Shown: piece by piece, positions 1-8,113 of the stretch
How positions within the stretch are numbered: position 1 is the stretch's first letter
Layout of the letters: the number at the start of each line of letters is the position of its first letter
Assembly (NCBI RefSeq): GCF_900546705.1
Contig: NZ_URDP01000040.1
Coordinates: 1-18,908, forward strand
Reading direction: 5' to 3'
Source of the DNA: an uncultured Oscillibacter sp.
GTDB lineage: Bacteria > Bacillota > Clostridia > Oscillospirales > Oscillospiraceae
Length of the DNA: 18,908 nucleotides
Notes under the pieces: generated by a model
What the model was told of the DNA's origin: nothing
The model's input: only the letters and a program-made list of their open reading frames with translations
Databases searched by the model: none
Position numbers and translations under genes: made by a program

Positions 1-845
1 GTGTTGGGACCGCCGTTGATGATGGCCGCGCCGCCGATCTCATAGGCGGTCTGCTTGGGGATGATCAGCTTGAGGGGATAGCCCTCCTGCTGGGTCTTGA
101 AGCTGTCGTGGGCCCAGGCAATGGAGGCGATGAACTCACCGGTGGCAACGGGGCTGATCACGTCGCCGGCGCCCTGATAGTAGTGATGGACGTTCTTGTC
201 CAGTTCCTTCAGGTACTCCCAGGCGGCGTCCTCGCCCAGTCGGAAAATCTGGCAGGCAGCCGCAATATAGGCGCCGCCCGCAGTGGTGGGATTGGACCAG
301 ACAAACACGTCCTTATAGGCCGGGTCCAGCAGATCGTCCCAGGTGACGGGCTCCGCCACGCCCTGCGGCGCCAGCTCTTCCTGGAAGCGGTCCTCGTTGA
401 TGATGATGCTCAAAACGCCCATGTACCAGCCCTGCCAGAGATGGTTGGGGTCATTGAACCGCTCGTCCAGGTCGTCGTTGTTGGGAGAGTCATATTCCAG
501 GAAAGCGCCGGCGTCCGCCAAAGAGCCGTACAGGTCCACGGAACCGCCCACCAGGAAGTCCGCCTGGGGGTTGTTCATCTCCGCCTGCACGCGGGCCACG
601 GCGTCGCCGCCGCCCAGGGAGATGTACTCGATTTCAATGCCGGTGTCCTTCTTGAACTGATCTGCAATGGCAATGGTGTTGTCCTCGTTCAAAGCGGAAT
701 AGACCACCAGCTTTCCGCCGGTTTCGGCAGTTCCGCTCCCCCCATCCGTTTCGGCAGCATTGTTTCCGCCTGTGTCTCCACCGCAGCCGGCCAGGAGAGT
801 AAGACACATGAGCGCCGCAAGCGCCAAGCTGAAGAACTTTTTCAT
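1..845 (-). CDS. ABC transporter solute-binding lipoprotein, iron/AfuA type (3' end outside window)
   Basis: Reading the minus strand from an ATG at 845 gives 281 uninterrupted codons that run off the window edge, so the C-terminus is missing. Residues 1-21 form a lipoprotein signal: a KK start, a hydrophobic core and the lipobox LLAGC with Cys21 as the lipidated residue, followed by a Gly/Asn/Thr-rich linker. The mature part begins KLVVYSALNED and contains TGIEIEYI, PQADFLVGGS, WYMGVLSIIIN, PVTWDDLLDP and the hinge-region stretch ISPVATGEF, a pattern of the AfuA/FbpA-like extracellular solute-binding proteins (Pfam SBP_bac_6 group). The family captures ferric ion, phosphonate, sugar-phosphate or polyamine-like ligands outside the membrane for an ABC importer; the ligand here cannot be read. 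An AAGGAGAT ribosome site (853-860) supports the start. Permease and ATPase genes would be expected beyond position 1. It is divergent from a LacI-SBP fusion regulator. Confidence 0.9.
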   Translation of the reverse strand, partial: MKKFFSLALAALMCLTLLAGCGGDTGGNNAAETDGGSGTAETGGKLVVYSALNEDNTIAIADQFKKDTGIEIEYISLGGGDAVARVQAEMNNPQADFLVGGSVDLYGSLADAGAFLEYDSPNNDDLDERFNDPNHLWQGWYMGVLSIIINEDRFQEELAPQGVAEPVTWDDLLDPAYKDVFVWSNPTTAGGAYIAAACQIFRLGEDAAWEYLKELDKNVHHYYQGAGDVISPVATGEFIASIAWAHDSFKTQQEGYPLKLIIPKQTAYEIGGAAIINGGPN

Positions 846-903
846 ACGTGACATCTCCTTTTCATTCAATTATCCTTTTGCCGAGGATTTGGTTCGTCCC
901 TTC

Positions 904-919
904 TGATATCAACGTATCA
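904..919. promoter_or_regulatory. Candidate operator overlapping the -10
   Basis: TGATA-TCAACG-TATCA is a 16-bp dyad with 5-bp arms that covers the -10 box of the solute-binding protein promoter. LacI-family regulators bind dyads of about this size, and the divergent gene encodes one, so binding here would repress transcription. A second dyad of the same geometry, CAATT-6-AATTG, lies at 973-988 between the two promoters. Both are short and could arise by chance in AT-rich DNA. Confidence 0.35.
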
Positions 920-939
920 CCAAAATTGGAACGTGTCAA
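911..939 (-). promoter_or_regulatory. Promoter of the solute-binding protein gene
   Basis: On the minus strand a perfect -35 TTGACA (934-939) is followed after 17 bases by TACGTT (911-916), a weaker -10. The transcript would begin about 60 bases before the ATG at 845 and carry the AAGGAGAT ribosome site. The weak -10 inside a partial palindrome fits a regulated promoter. Confidence 0.65.
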
Positions 940-1043
940 TTTATTTCTTTCCGTTTTTCGCCTATAAATGCACAATTCTTACAAATTGAACATTGTACAT
1001 TTGATTTCATTGTCTATATTAACCATTTTTCTGACAGAGCATT

Positions 1044-1107
1044 TTGACTTGTCAGCCGCCTTCCAACATAGTAAAATAAGGTCATAAAACACCGACGGCA
1101 AAGGAGG
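1044..1107 (+). promoter_or_regulatory. Promoter and ribosome binding site of the LacI-SBP regulator
   Basis: TTGACT (1044-1049) and CATAGT (1067-1072) are 17 bases apart, matching a sigma-A promoter at 5/6 and 4/6 positions. An AAGGAGG ribosome site at 1101-1107 sits 7 bases before the ATG at 1115 and decides the start. The rest of the 846-1114 divergent spacer is AT-rich and holds only this promoter, the opposing one and the dyads. Confidence 0.55.
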
Positions 1108-1114
1108 CGGCACC

Positions 1115-3301
1115 ATGCCCACCATCAAGGACATCGCCCGGGAAGCAGGCGTTTCCCACGGTACGGTTTCCAACGTCATCAATGGTCGCGGCAATGTCAG
1201 TGTGGAAAAAATTCGCCTGGTCTGGCAAGCGGCGGAAAAGCTGGGCTACAAAGTCAACACCAAGGCCCAGAGCCTGCGGCTCGGAAAGGGCCGCGCGATT
1301 GCCGTGCTGCTGCCCGGGATCGAATATACACATTGGGCCGCCATGTACGAGGTCTTTCAAAGCGAATTTTCCCAAAAAGGGTACTCCGTACAGCTCTACT
1401 CCACCCGTTCCATGGAGAGCAGGGAGCTGTCCATGCTGGCCGAGGCACTCAACGCCCGCTTCAGCGCAATCATCACCAGCACCTGCCTGACGGACGCCCT
1501 CGCTCGTTATCGGGCGGAGGCCCCGGATCTGCCGTTGGTCTTTCTGCAGCGGGAAGGGCCGGAGCAGCCGGACGTGATGTACGCAGGCTTTGATCCCGGG
1601 CAGGCGGGCCGGGACATCGCGTCCTATATCCGCGCCCGGGGCGGGAAGCGGATCGGTGTCTTCACCGAAGCCGCGGAGCTGCCGGATGCGGCCTTGTTTA
1701 TCCGGGCAGTCCGCGCCCACTGCCAGGATGCAGAGGCAGTCAGCTTTCTGGATTGCCGCAATTACCAGGTAGGCCTGCGGGCCTTCGAGTTCTTTGACAG
1801 CAGCCAAAGTTATGATTATATTGTGTGTTCGGATCGGCGCAGAGAAGACGCCGTCCGGGCGGCCTGCGCCTACTCCAGCCAGGCTCCGCTGCCGCGCTTC
1901 GTCACGCTGGCCGCAAAGGCCGCGGTGACAGACCCGGAATCCTCGGTCTACGAGCTGGACTACAAGCGCCTGGCCCACAAAATCGTAAAGCAGCTTCTTT
2001 CCCGGCTGGAACAGGGAAAGCCCCTGCCGGGGAAGCTGCACATGGAAAACGACGGGTTCCGCAGCATGCAGGCGCCATCCGTTCATTTGCAGGCGAAAAC
2101 CCTGCGGATCCTGACGATGGCTTCCCCCTCCACGACTGCACTGGCCCGGCTGGCACCCCATCTGGAGAAAACCTCCGGTATCCATCTGGATCTGACGGTC
2201 CTGCCCTCTTTGCGGGATGTGTACCGCGCGATCCAGTCTCCCGCCTGCAGCCGGTACGATTTGATCCGCATGGACGTGGCCTGGCTGGACGAGCTTGGAA
2301 CGGCGGTGTACCGCCCCCTCGCACAGATTCCCTTTGATTGGGATGCCCTGCTGTCCCGGACCATTCCGGAGCTGGGGCAGCATTTTACCACCGCCCACGG
2401 CGTCCGCTGCTGCGTTCCCTATGACCCCAGCATCCAGCTGCTTTTCTACCGGCGGGATCTGTTCACCGATCCCACCTACAAGCGGATGTATTTTGAGGCC
2501 TCCCGGGAGGAGCTTGCAGTCCCCAGAACTTTCACCGACTATAATCGCATTGCCTCCTTCTTCACGCGAAGCTGCAACCCCGCCTCCCCGACCCAGTATG
2601 GTTCCACCGTGGCCATCGGCAACGTTGTCGTGAGCCCCAGCGAATTCATGCCCCGTCTGTTTGCCGAGGGCGGGCAGCTTCTGGACAGCCAGGGCCGCAT
2701 CACCCTGGACACGCCGGAGGCTCTGCGGGCGCTGAAAAACTACCGGGAGACATTTTCTTATTCAGATCGGACCATCTACGATTTCTGGAAGAATGCCCTG
2801 GAGGGATTTGCCGACGGGTCCGCCGCCATGACCGTCGTATTTATCAACTACGCCTCCCACATTTTAAATTCTCAAATGTCCCGGATCGCCGGGAAGCTGG
2901 GATTCGACCCCGTTCCCGGCGGCAGGCCCCTGCTGGGAGGCGGCGTGATCGGCATCACCCGGGGCTGCACCTGTCCGGAGACGGCCTGTGCCTTTTTCCA
3001 ATGGCTATATGCCGATCTGGTGGCGCCGGTGTTTACCATGCTGGGGGGCCTCTCCCCCTGCCGGTCCGCATACAGCAACCGGGACATCAGCGAACAGTAC
3101 CCCTGGCTCTCTACCGCCCGGAAGAGCTTCCCCACAGCGCAGCGCCGAAGCAGCAGCACCTACTATCAAAACTTCAGTGAGCTCCAGTTGGAAACCATCC
3201 TGGCCTCCCGGGTGCAGCAGGCAGTTTTGGGCGTATGTTCTCCGGAAGAGGCCCTCAAGCAGGCCCAGGTGGACTGTGACAGTTATTTTCAGCCCTGGTA
3301 A
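1115..3301 (+). CDS. LacI-family regulator fused to a cytoplasmic solute-binding-protein domain
   Basis: This 728-residue protein is about twice the usual LacI length. Residues 1-50 (TIKDIAREAGVSHGTVSNVI) are a canonical LacI helix-turn-helix with hinge helix. Residues about 60-320 form a periplasmic-binding-protein-like ligand domain of the LacI/GalR type, ending near LHMENDGFRS. From about residue 328 (KTLRILTMASPSTTALARLA) a second ligand domain begins that resembles extracellular solute-binding proteins of ABC importers: an initial beta strand LRILTM, LFYRRDLF, an FTDYNRIASFF segment, and a late GGGVIGITRG plus FQWLYAD segment. There is no signal peptide or membrane segment, so the domain must act in the cytoplasm as a second ligand sensor. 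It is divergent from an exported solute-binding protein gene, the expected target. Related LacI-SBP fusions are known to me from Firmicutes annotations; the ligand and mechanism are not evident here. Confidence 0.88.
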   Translation: MPTIKDIAREAGVSHGTVSNVINGRGNVSVEKIRLVWQAAEKLGYKVNTKAQSLRLGKGRAIAVLLPGIEYTHWAAMYEVFQSEFSQKGYSVQLYSTRSMESRELSMLAEALNARFSAIITSTCLTDALARYRAEAPDLPLVFLQREGPEQPDVMYAGFDPGQAGRDIASYIRARGGKRIGVFTEAAELPDAALFIRAVRAHCQDAEAVSFLDCRNYQVGLRAFEFFDSSQSYDYIVCSDRRREDAVRAACAYSSQAPLPRFVTLAAKAAVTDPESSVYELDYKRLAHKIVKQLLSRLEQGKPLPGKLHMENDGFRSMQAPSVHLQAKTLRILTMASPSTTALARLAPHLEKTSGIHLDLTVLPSLRDVYRAIQSPACSRYDLIRMDVAWLDELGTAVYRPLAQIPFDWDALLSRTIPELGQHFTTAHGVRCCVPYDPSIQLLFYRRDLFTDPTYKRMYFEASREELAVPRTFTDYNRIASFFTRSCNPASPTQYGSTVAIGNVVVSPSEFMPRLFAEGGQLLDSQGRITLDTPEALRALKNYRETFSYSDRTIYDFWKNALEGFADGSAAMTVVFINYASHILNSQMSRIAGKLGFDPVPGGRPLLGGGVIGITRGCTCPETACAFFQWLYADLVAPVFTMLGGLSPCRSAYSNRDISEQYPWLSTARKSFPTAQRRSSSTYYQNFSELQLETILASRVQQAVLGVCSPEEALKQAQVDCDSYFQPW

Positions 3302-3622
3302 AGCAAAAGGGCCTGCGGGAAAACGGACGGCTGCGGAAAAAGCAGAGGAGGAAACGCCCCGGTCCCAGCGGCTCCGCGGTGCGGGGCAAATTTCCCGCCA
3401 CCTGAAAGCCGCAGCTTTTATATGGCAGCTACATGGCAAAACGCCCCGAAAACCATGGTTTTCGGGGCGTTTTTTACCAAAAATCAGCAGGTCTGGAAAC
3501 TTTTGGGGAGTACCGCTCCCGCATCATTTCTCCCACCGCTCCGCAGTATGGGCCGCGGTGCGCGGGTCTGGTTCCGCAATGCGATCAGGAGGCCTGCTGA
3601 AATCTTTGTCCAAGGAGCTTGT
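3302..3622. other. Convergent intergenic spacer with terminator
   Basis: This 321-base gap separates the converging regulator and permease genes. It holds the perfect terminator hairpin at 3438-3473 and a weaker GC-rich hairpin around GCCCCG...CGGGGC near 3357-3388. I see no supported gene in the remainder. Confidence 0.6.
3438..3473. terminator. Perfect bidirectional intrinsic terminator
   Basis: Two perfectly complementary 16-base arms (AAAACGCCCCGAAAAC and its complement) surround a CATG loop, with A-tract and T-tract flanks on both sides, so it can end transcription from the regulator gene (plus) and from the ABC operon (minus). The core CCCCGAAAAC...GTTTTCGGGG recurs at 15045-15080. Confidence 0.9.
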
Positions 3623-4831
3623 TCAAAACAGCTCCCGGTTTCTCTGCCGTCGGCAGGTCAGGGCGCAGAGTAGGATGCTGACCGCCAGAAGCCCGGCGGC
3701 CACCGCCGCCTCCGTTCCTTTCGGCAGCCAGGGGCCGCCCTCCCAGAGACGCCGGAAGCAGAAGGGCTGGTCCAGGAGCCAGCTGCCCAGCACCGCTCCC
3801 ACCGCCACAAACAGCGGCAGGGCCTTAAGCAGCATGGCGATGTAATTGCCGCTGTACTGGGAGAGGAACACCGTGAGGCCGGCGGCCGCCAGGGACAGCG
3901 CCAGGATCAGTCCCGTCAGCACCACGAAATAGGTCCCGTAGGTCCAGTCGAACCAGGGCGAGCCCCAGGTCCAGATCCCGGCCAGGCCGCAATCCCGAAA
4001 CTGCAGCGGCTTTTGCGCCAGGAAGGGAACGGCATAAATGACGAGATTGAGGATCGTCAGCACCAAAGCCGAGCACAGGGCCGCCGTCATCTGGGTGGTC
4101 AGGATCGACCGGCCCCGGCGGGAAGTCCACTGCATGGCCCGGGTCCTGCGCAGCCGGTCCCGCACCAGCGTGGGCGAGAGTAGCAGCACAATGCTCAAAA
4201 CGCACCACACCGCCAGGTCCTTCCCATACTCCCGGGTGGAGCCCTTGACGGAGAACGCAAGCAGGGAGTGGGCCCGCTCCGGTTGAGCCAGCTGCTCCGC
4301 CCGCCGGATCATTGCCTCCGGCTGTCCCTCTGCCTTTCTGTCGGAGCGTTCCAGGGCGCTTTGCTCTTCCCGGGTGTCATACAGCTCCATGGTATTTTGA
4401 ATTTCGTTGATGCGGTACCAGTTGGTGCCGCTGTACACCCGTTGGACCAGAAACTCCCGGTCCATGTCCGCCTCACCGTCAGACGCTGCGGTGTCGGAGC
4501 GGTAATCCTCCACGAATTGACAAAAAGCCTCGTAGTCCGTCAGGCCCGCCGCGGCGGCCTCCGGGATGGCGGCGATCTGCCGGTCAAAGGCCTGGAGCTC
4601 CTCCGCCAGCTGGCCGTCCAGCGACTCCCGCTCCTCTATCTCCAGGGTGGGGCCGTACTCCGCCACCCACTCCGAAGCCAGCTGAAAATTGGCCTGGGCG
4701 CTGGGGCCGTTGCAGAAGTATTCAATGTAGAACTCCGGGAACATCCAATAGTACACCGCCCCCAGCAGCAAGATTGCCGCCAGGATGCCGGGCCGCCAGA
4801 TCTTCCGCAGTTCCCACGCCAAAAGCCTCAT
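3623..4831 (-). CDS. ABC-2-type transporter permease, second subunit
   Basis: The protein has 402 residues starting MRLLAWELRKIW at the ATG at 4831, whose ATGA overlaps the stop of the upstream permease. A first membrane helix (about residues 15-33) is followed by an acidic, soluble segment of about 170 residues, then five hydrophobic helices (LAVWCVLSIVLLLSPTLV; a second around ALCSALVLTILNLVIYAV; a third around VVLTGLILALSLAAAG; a fourth around LLKALPLFVAVGAVLG; a last around AVAAGLLAVSILLCAL). This topology, one helix, a large extracytoplasmic loop, then a cluster of helices, is usual for ABC-2-like permeases of drug, peptide or lantibiotic exporters. It is the last gene of the operon and would pair with the adjacent permease as a heterodimer driven by the shared ATPase. 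Substrate unknown. The reading frame extends open upstream of 4831, but the translational coupling and helix start favour this ATG. Confidence 0.8.
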   Translation of the reverse strand: MRLLAWELRKIWRPGILAAILLLGAVYYWMFPEFYIEYFCNGPSAQANFQLASEWVAEYGPTLEIEERESLDGQLAEELQAFDRQIAAIPEAAAAGLTDYEAFCQFVEDYRSDTAASDGEADMDREFLVQRVYSGTNWYRINEIQNTMELYDTREEQSALERSDRKAEGQPEAMIRRAEQLAQPERAHSLLAFSVKGSTREYGKDLAVWCVLSIVLLLSPTLVRDRLRRTRAMQWTSRRGRSILTTQMTAALCSALVLTILNLVIYAVPFLAQKPLQFRDCGLAGIWTWGSPWFDWTYGTYFVVLTGLILALSLAAAGLTVFLSQYSGNYIAMLLKALPLFVAVGAVLGSWLLDQPFCFRRLWEGGPWLPKGTEAAVAAGLLAVSILLCALTCRRQRNRELF

Positions 4832-5976
4832 ATCATCACATCCTTTCTCCGGAAGCGGCGCAGAGCCAGGGCCGTCCCGGCACTGAGCAGCAGCAGGTTT
4901 CCCCCTGTGGCAATGGTCTCCTGCCAGGGCAGCACCGCGCTGAGGCCCAGCTCCGTAAACCAGCCGCCGCAGCAGAGCCACACCAGCGGGAGCTGGAAGC
5001 AGGAAAGCATATATCCCACCCACAGCGGGAAATTTCCCAGCACGGATGTAATCCCCAGTCCGCCGAAGCACAGCAGGCCCAGCGCCAGCGCCGCCAGATA
5101 GGGGCTGCGGACCAGGGTGCCGCAGAGGGCTGCCAGCAGGGAAAATGATGCCGTCAGCGCCGCCCCCAGGGCCAGGGCCGCCGCCAGATACTCCGCCACG
5201 GTGAAGTCCCCCCAGGTGAGGAAGGGGCGCACCAGCAGCATGTCCGTGAGGTAGTTGAACTGACTGGAGACGCTGGCGCTCCAGACGCCGCCGTAGTCGA
5301 ACCGGGCGAAGTAGAATCCCAGGGCGGGCACAGCCGTCAGGGCCAGGAATACGGGAGACGCCGCCAGAGAGGCCAGGACCTTGGTCCGCCGCAGATCCCG
5401 CCCGGTCCGGGAGGCACAGGTGAGGCTCTCCGTGTGGTGCATCCCCTCGTAGCCCAGAAGGTACAGCGTCCCCAGCATGGCGGCAATGGCCGCCTCCCCC
5501 AGGATGGCGCGCATCAGCGTGCCGAAGAGGAACTGGTGGCTTCCCTGGGTGACGGGCCCGGCGTACAGGTCCATGCCCGCCTCCGTCCGGGCCAGGTGCT
5601 CCACCCGGGCGGACAGGGCGTCGTATTTCCGGGCCATCCACGACGCAGCCGTGGGAGAATCTTTCACCACGTCCGTGTAGAACTCCTTCAGTATACCGGT
5701 GTCGTAGGCCGCAAAATTGTTCTCCAGGCCGGTGACCGACCGGAGCAGGATGCTTCGGTTCTCCGTCTCCGGCAGGGCAGACAGCCCCTCTCGAAATGTC
5801 TCATCCACCCGCTGGCCCAGAAGGGCGGCGTCCGCGGAGGTATCGTTGAAAAAGGCCCGGTCCTGCTCCGAGAGGGTGCAGATCAGCAGCGCGTTGAACA
5901 GAAGGCTCAGCGCCAGGAACGCCCACAGGGCCGGCAGGCGGAAGAGCTTGCGCCACTCGTACACGGCGAGGCTCAT
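4828..5976 (-). CDS. ABC-2-type transporter permease, first subunit
   Basis: The protein has 382 residues, starting MSLAVYEWRKLFRLPALW. A cytoplasmic amphipathic start and one membrane helix (about 16-34) are followed by an extracytoplasmic loop of about 130 residues and then five or six hydrophobic segments, such as AIAAMLGTLYLLGYEG and ALALGLLCFGGLGITSVL. The R-TGRDLRRTKVLASL stretch after the first inner helix resembles the cytosolic coupling segment of ABC-2 permeases. The gene overlaps the ATPase stop and the next permease start by 4 bases each (ATGA), a sign of translational coupling. With the downstream permease it forms the membrane part of an exporter; the paralogous pair share topology but little obvious identity. 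Substrate cannot be read from sequence. Confidence 0.82.
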   Translation of the reverse strand: MSLAVYEWRKLFRLPALWAFLALSLLFNALLICTLSEQDRAFFNDTSADAALLGQRVDETFREGLSALPETENRSILLRSVTGLENNFAAYDTGILKEFYTDVVKDSPTAASWMARKYDALSARVEHLARTEAGMDLYAGPVTQGSHQFLFGTLMRAILGEAAIAAMLGTLYLLGYEGMHHTESLTCASRTGRDLRRTKVLASLAASPVFLALTAVPALGFYFARFDYGGVWSASVSSQFNYLTDMLLVRPFLTWGDFTVAEYLAAALALGAALTASFSLLAALCGTLVRSPYLAALALGLLCFGGLGITSVLGNFPLWVGYMLSCFQLPLVWLCCGGWFTELGLSAVLPWQETIATGGNLLLLSAGTALALRRFRRKDVMI

Positions 5977-6824
5977 GACTGCCTCTCCCGGTAGATGGCG
6001 AGGAACGCGTCCTCCAGCCCCGGCGTCACAGGATGGGCCCCGGCGGGCGGCGTTTCCGTCAGGATGCGCAGCACCGGCCCCGTCTCCCCCTGCCCCTCGC
6101 TGAGCAGGAACTGGTCCAGCCCCAAAGGCGTTCCCGCCGGGATCTGAAAGACCTTCCCGTGGAACCGGGCGCAGATATTGGCGGGGGTATCGCAGCAGTA
6201 GAGCCGGTGGTCCCGGAACATGACGATCTGCCCGGCGATGGTCTCCACGTCGGAGACGATGTGGGTGGACAGCAGCACAATCCGGTCCTCCGCCAGGGCG
6301 TGGAGCAGGTTCCGGAACCGCACCCGCTCCCGGGGGTCCAGCCCGGCGGTAGGCTCGTCCAGAATCAGCAGCCGGGGGTCGTTGAGCATGGCGCAGGCGA
6401 TGCCCACCCGCTGGATCATGCCGCCGGAGAACTTACGGAGCTTCCGGTCCCCGTCCGCCCCCAGGCCCACCAGCTCCAAAAGGCGGCTGATGCGTCCCTC
6501 CGCCTCCCGCTTGGGGATGCACTGGAGGGCAGCCGCGTACCGCAGGAACTGCCGGGGGGTGTAGTTGGGATAGTACCCGAACTGCTGGGGCAGGTACCCC
6601 ATAAGGCCCCGGTACTCCGCCCCCAGGGCCAGGATGTCCTCCCCGTCCCAGAGGATCTGCCCCTTGGTGGGAAACAGGAGGGTGGCGAGCATTTTCATCA
6701 ACGTGGTCTTTCCGGCGCCGTTGGGGCCCAGCAGCCCGTAGACGCCTGGAGAGAAGGTCAGGGAGATATCCTCTAACGCGGTGAAATCTCCATACCGCTT
6801 TGTGACGTGTTCAACCGAGAGCAT
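5973..6824 (-). CDS. ABC transporter ATP-binding protein
   Basis: This 283-residue ATPase drives the exporter encoded by the two following permease genes. All nucleotide-binding motifs are visible: Walker A GPNGAGKTT (33-41), Q-loop Gln80 in GYLPQQF, signature FSGGMIQR (132-139; the family usually has LSGGQ), Walker B LLILDEP (152-158) with D-loop AGLDP, and the switch histidine in STH (188). The start is the ATG at 6824, supported by a GAAGGAGG ribosome site; an upstream open frame to 6971 has no such support and overlaps the preceding gene heavily. The stop overlaps the permease start (ATGA). The residues after about 215 (FQIPAGTPLGLDQF) form the usual C-terminal regulatory tail of drug/lantibiotic-type exporter ATPases. 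Function as exporter is inferred from the ABC-2 permeases. Confidence 0.93.
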   Translation of the reverse strand: MLSVEHVTKRYGDFTALEDISLTFSPGVYGLLGPNGAGKTTLMKMLATLLFPTKGQILWDGEDILALGAEYRGLMGYLPQQFGYYPNYTPRQFLRYAAALQCIPKREAEGRISRLLELVGLGADGDRKLRKFSGGMIQRVGIACAMLNDPRLLILDEPTAGLDPRERVRFRNLLHALAEDRIVLLSTHIVSDVETIAGQIVMFRDHRLYCCDTPANICARFHGKVFQIPAGTPLGLDQFLLSEGQGETGPVLRILTETPPAGAHPVTPGLEDAFLAIYRERQS

Positions 6825-7566
6825 AGTTGGTTCCTCCTTCTGCGGGCCGCCGGCAGAAGCGGCGCAGCTCCGCGAAATACAATGCCAGAGCGGCGGCGGT
6901 GAGCAGGCAGAACAGCACCGTGGGCACCCCATCCAGCCACCGGGCGGCCCGCTCCCACAGCAGCGGAACAATCCCCAGTGCCGCCCAGGCCGCCGGGGCC
7001 GTCAGCAATCCGGCGATCCCCCGCAGCCGCAGGCAGCAGAGGGACAGCGCCCCGTACAGGCACAGACCGGAAACCGACAGGGCTACCATCCAGGAAAGAG
7101 AGACGGTACCGCCCGCCAGATACCACAGCAATAGGTTGGCCGGCACGCACACCAGCACCGACACGCTCCCGAATACCAGCATCCGCAGGGCCGTCACGGC
7201 CCGCAGGGACACCCGGCAGGTCTGCCGCCACTCCAGCGTGCCGGACTGGGCCTCCTTCCAGGCAGTCAGCAGGTGGAGCGCGGCGTACAGCGCCGGGGAG
7301 AGCAGAAACAGCGCCGGGCCCAGAGGGCCCTGCCGGGCCGCCGCGGCCACCGCCGGCAGCAGGCACAAAACCAGAAACAGCGCCGAGAGGAACAGGCAGT
7401 CCGCCGTGCCGAAAAACAGGGTGCGGAATCCCACCGCCCGGAGGGTCTCTCTCAGCGTGTGCCGGAAACCCGGCCGGACCGGAAGCCCGGCGTCCAGGAT
7501 GCGGGTCACGGCAGCATCCTTTTCCGCGGCGGTCGGCATGGGGATCTCGTTCCAGCGGTCATTCAT
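6811..7566 (-). CDS. Polytopic membrane protein, possible sigma-factor partner
   Basis: The protein has 251 residues from the ATG at 7566; a TTG nine bases upstream is also possible. About 45 soluble, charged residues (MNDRWNEIPMPTAAEKDAAV...) lead into six hydrophobic stretches, for example LFLSALFLVLCLLPAVAAA and LWYLAGGTVSLSWMVAL, ending in a short basic tail. It starts inside the end of the sigma gene (8-base overlap, ATGAATGA) and ends 14 bases inside the ATPase gene, so its translation is coupled to both. Membrane proteins in this slot next to ECF sigma factors often hold the sigma factor inactive, but no zinc-type anti-sigma motif (HxxxCxxC) is present. It may instead be an accessory exporter subunit. 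I do not recognise its family. Confidence 0.7.
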   Translation of the reverse strand: MNDRWNEIPMPTAAEKDAAVTRILDAGLPVRPGFRHTLRETLRAVGFRTLFFGTADCLFLSALFLVLCLLPAVAAAARQGPLGPALFLLSPALYAALHLLTAWKEAQSGTLEWRQTCRVSLRAVTALRMLVFGSVSVLVCVPANLLLWYLAGGTVSLSWMVALSVSGLCLYGALSLCCLRLRGIAGLLTAPAAWAALGIVPLLWERAARWLDGVPTVLFCLLTAAALALYFAELRRFCRRPAEGGTNYALG

Positions 7567-8089
7567 GTGGATCAAACTCCTCTCTCAAACGCCCCAGCAA
7601 GCGGTAATAGCGGGACTTCACCGCCGCCTCCGGCTCCCCCAGGGCGGCGGCGATCTCCGGAAAGGACTGCTCTGCGTAAAGGCGCAGGCGAAACACCGCC
7701 TGCCACTGGGGGTCCAGACCGGAGACATAGGCTTCGATCTGTTCCAGCAGCGCCCGGTCCTGGCTCCGGGCGGCGAAGTCCTCCTCCGACGGCACCTCCA
7801 GTTCCTCCAGAGGCAGGGGCCTCAGGCGGGAGCGGCGGCGGGCGTCGATGACCTTGTTGGCGGCGATCCGGTAAAGCCAGGTGCGAAACGTCCCCCGCTC
7901 CGCCCGGTAGGCAGGCAGTGCCCGCAGCATGGCCAGGAAAATGGACTGGGTCAGGTCCATGGCGTCCTCTTTATGGCCGGTCTGGCGGTAGACAAAGCGG
8001 TAGATCTCGTCGTAGTGGGCCCGGATCAGATGATCCGCCGCCGTCCGGGAGCCCTTGCGCTGTATCTCCCGGATCCATTGCTCTTCCAC
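7559..8089 (-). CDS. ECF RNA polymerase sigma factor
   Basis: The protein has 176 residues from the GTG at 8089, close to the usual ECF length. Region 2 (about residues 13-85) carries the ECF core pattern HYDEIYRFVYRQTG then KEDAMDLTQSIFLAMLRAL and the -10 recognition part FRTWLYRIAANKVID. Region 4 (about 122-170) has LDPQWQAVFRLRLYAEQSFPEIAAALG followed by the helix-turn-helix VKSRYYRLLGRLR that reads -35 elements. The linker is acidic, typical of the family. The open frame extends to 8350, but that extra part lies upstream of the ECF-type promoter and in decayed DNA, so the GTG just after the promoter is preferred. The downstream gene overlaps by 8 bases. It likely directs the operon of membrane protein, ATPase and two permeases in response to an envelope or antibiotic-like signal. 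Confidence 0.88.
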   Translation of the reverse strand: MEEQWIREIQRKGSRTAADHLIRAHYDEIYRFVYRQTGHKEDAMDLTQSIFLAMLRALPAYRAERGTFRTWLYRIAANKVIDARRRSRLRPLPLEELEVPSEEDFAARSQDRALLEQIEAYVSGLDPQWQAVFRLRLYAEQSFPEIAAALGEPEAAVKSRYYRLLGRLREEFDPHE

Positions 8090-8113
8090 TGCCTCACCGC
8101 CTTTCCGACTATA

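Noticed and set aside
108..851. Plus-strand frames of 247 and 105 codons across the solute-binding gene
   Set aside because: They are shadows of the minus-strand gene, which alone has a lipoprotein signal, ribosome site, promoter and family motifs. Similar GC-rich shadows across all other genes were dropped.
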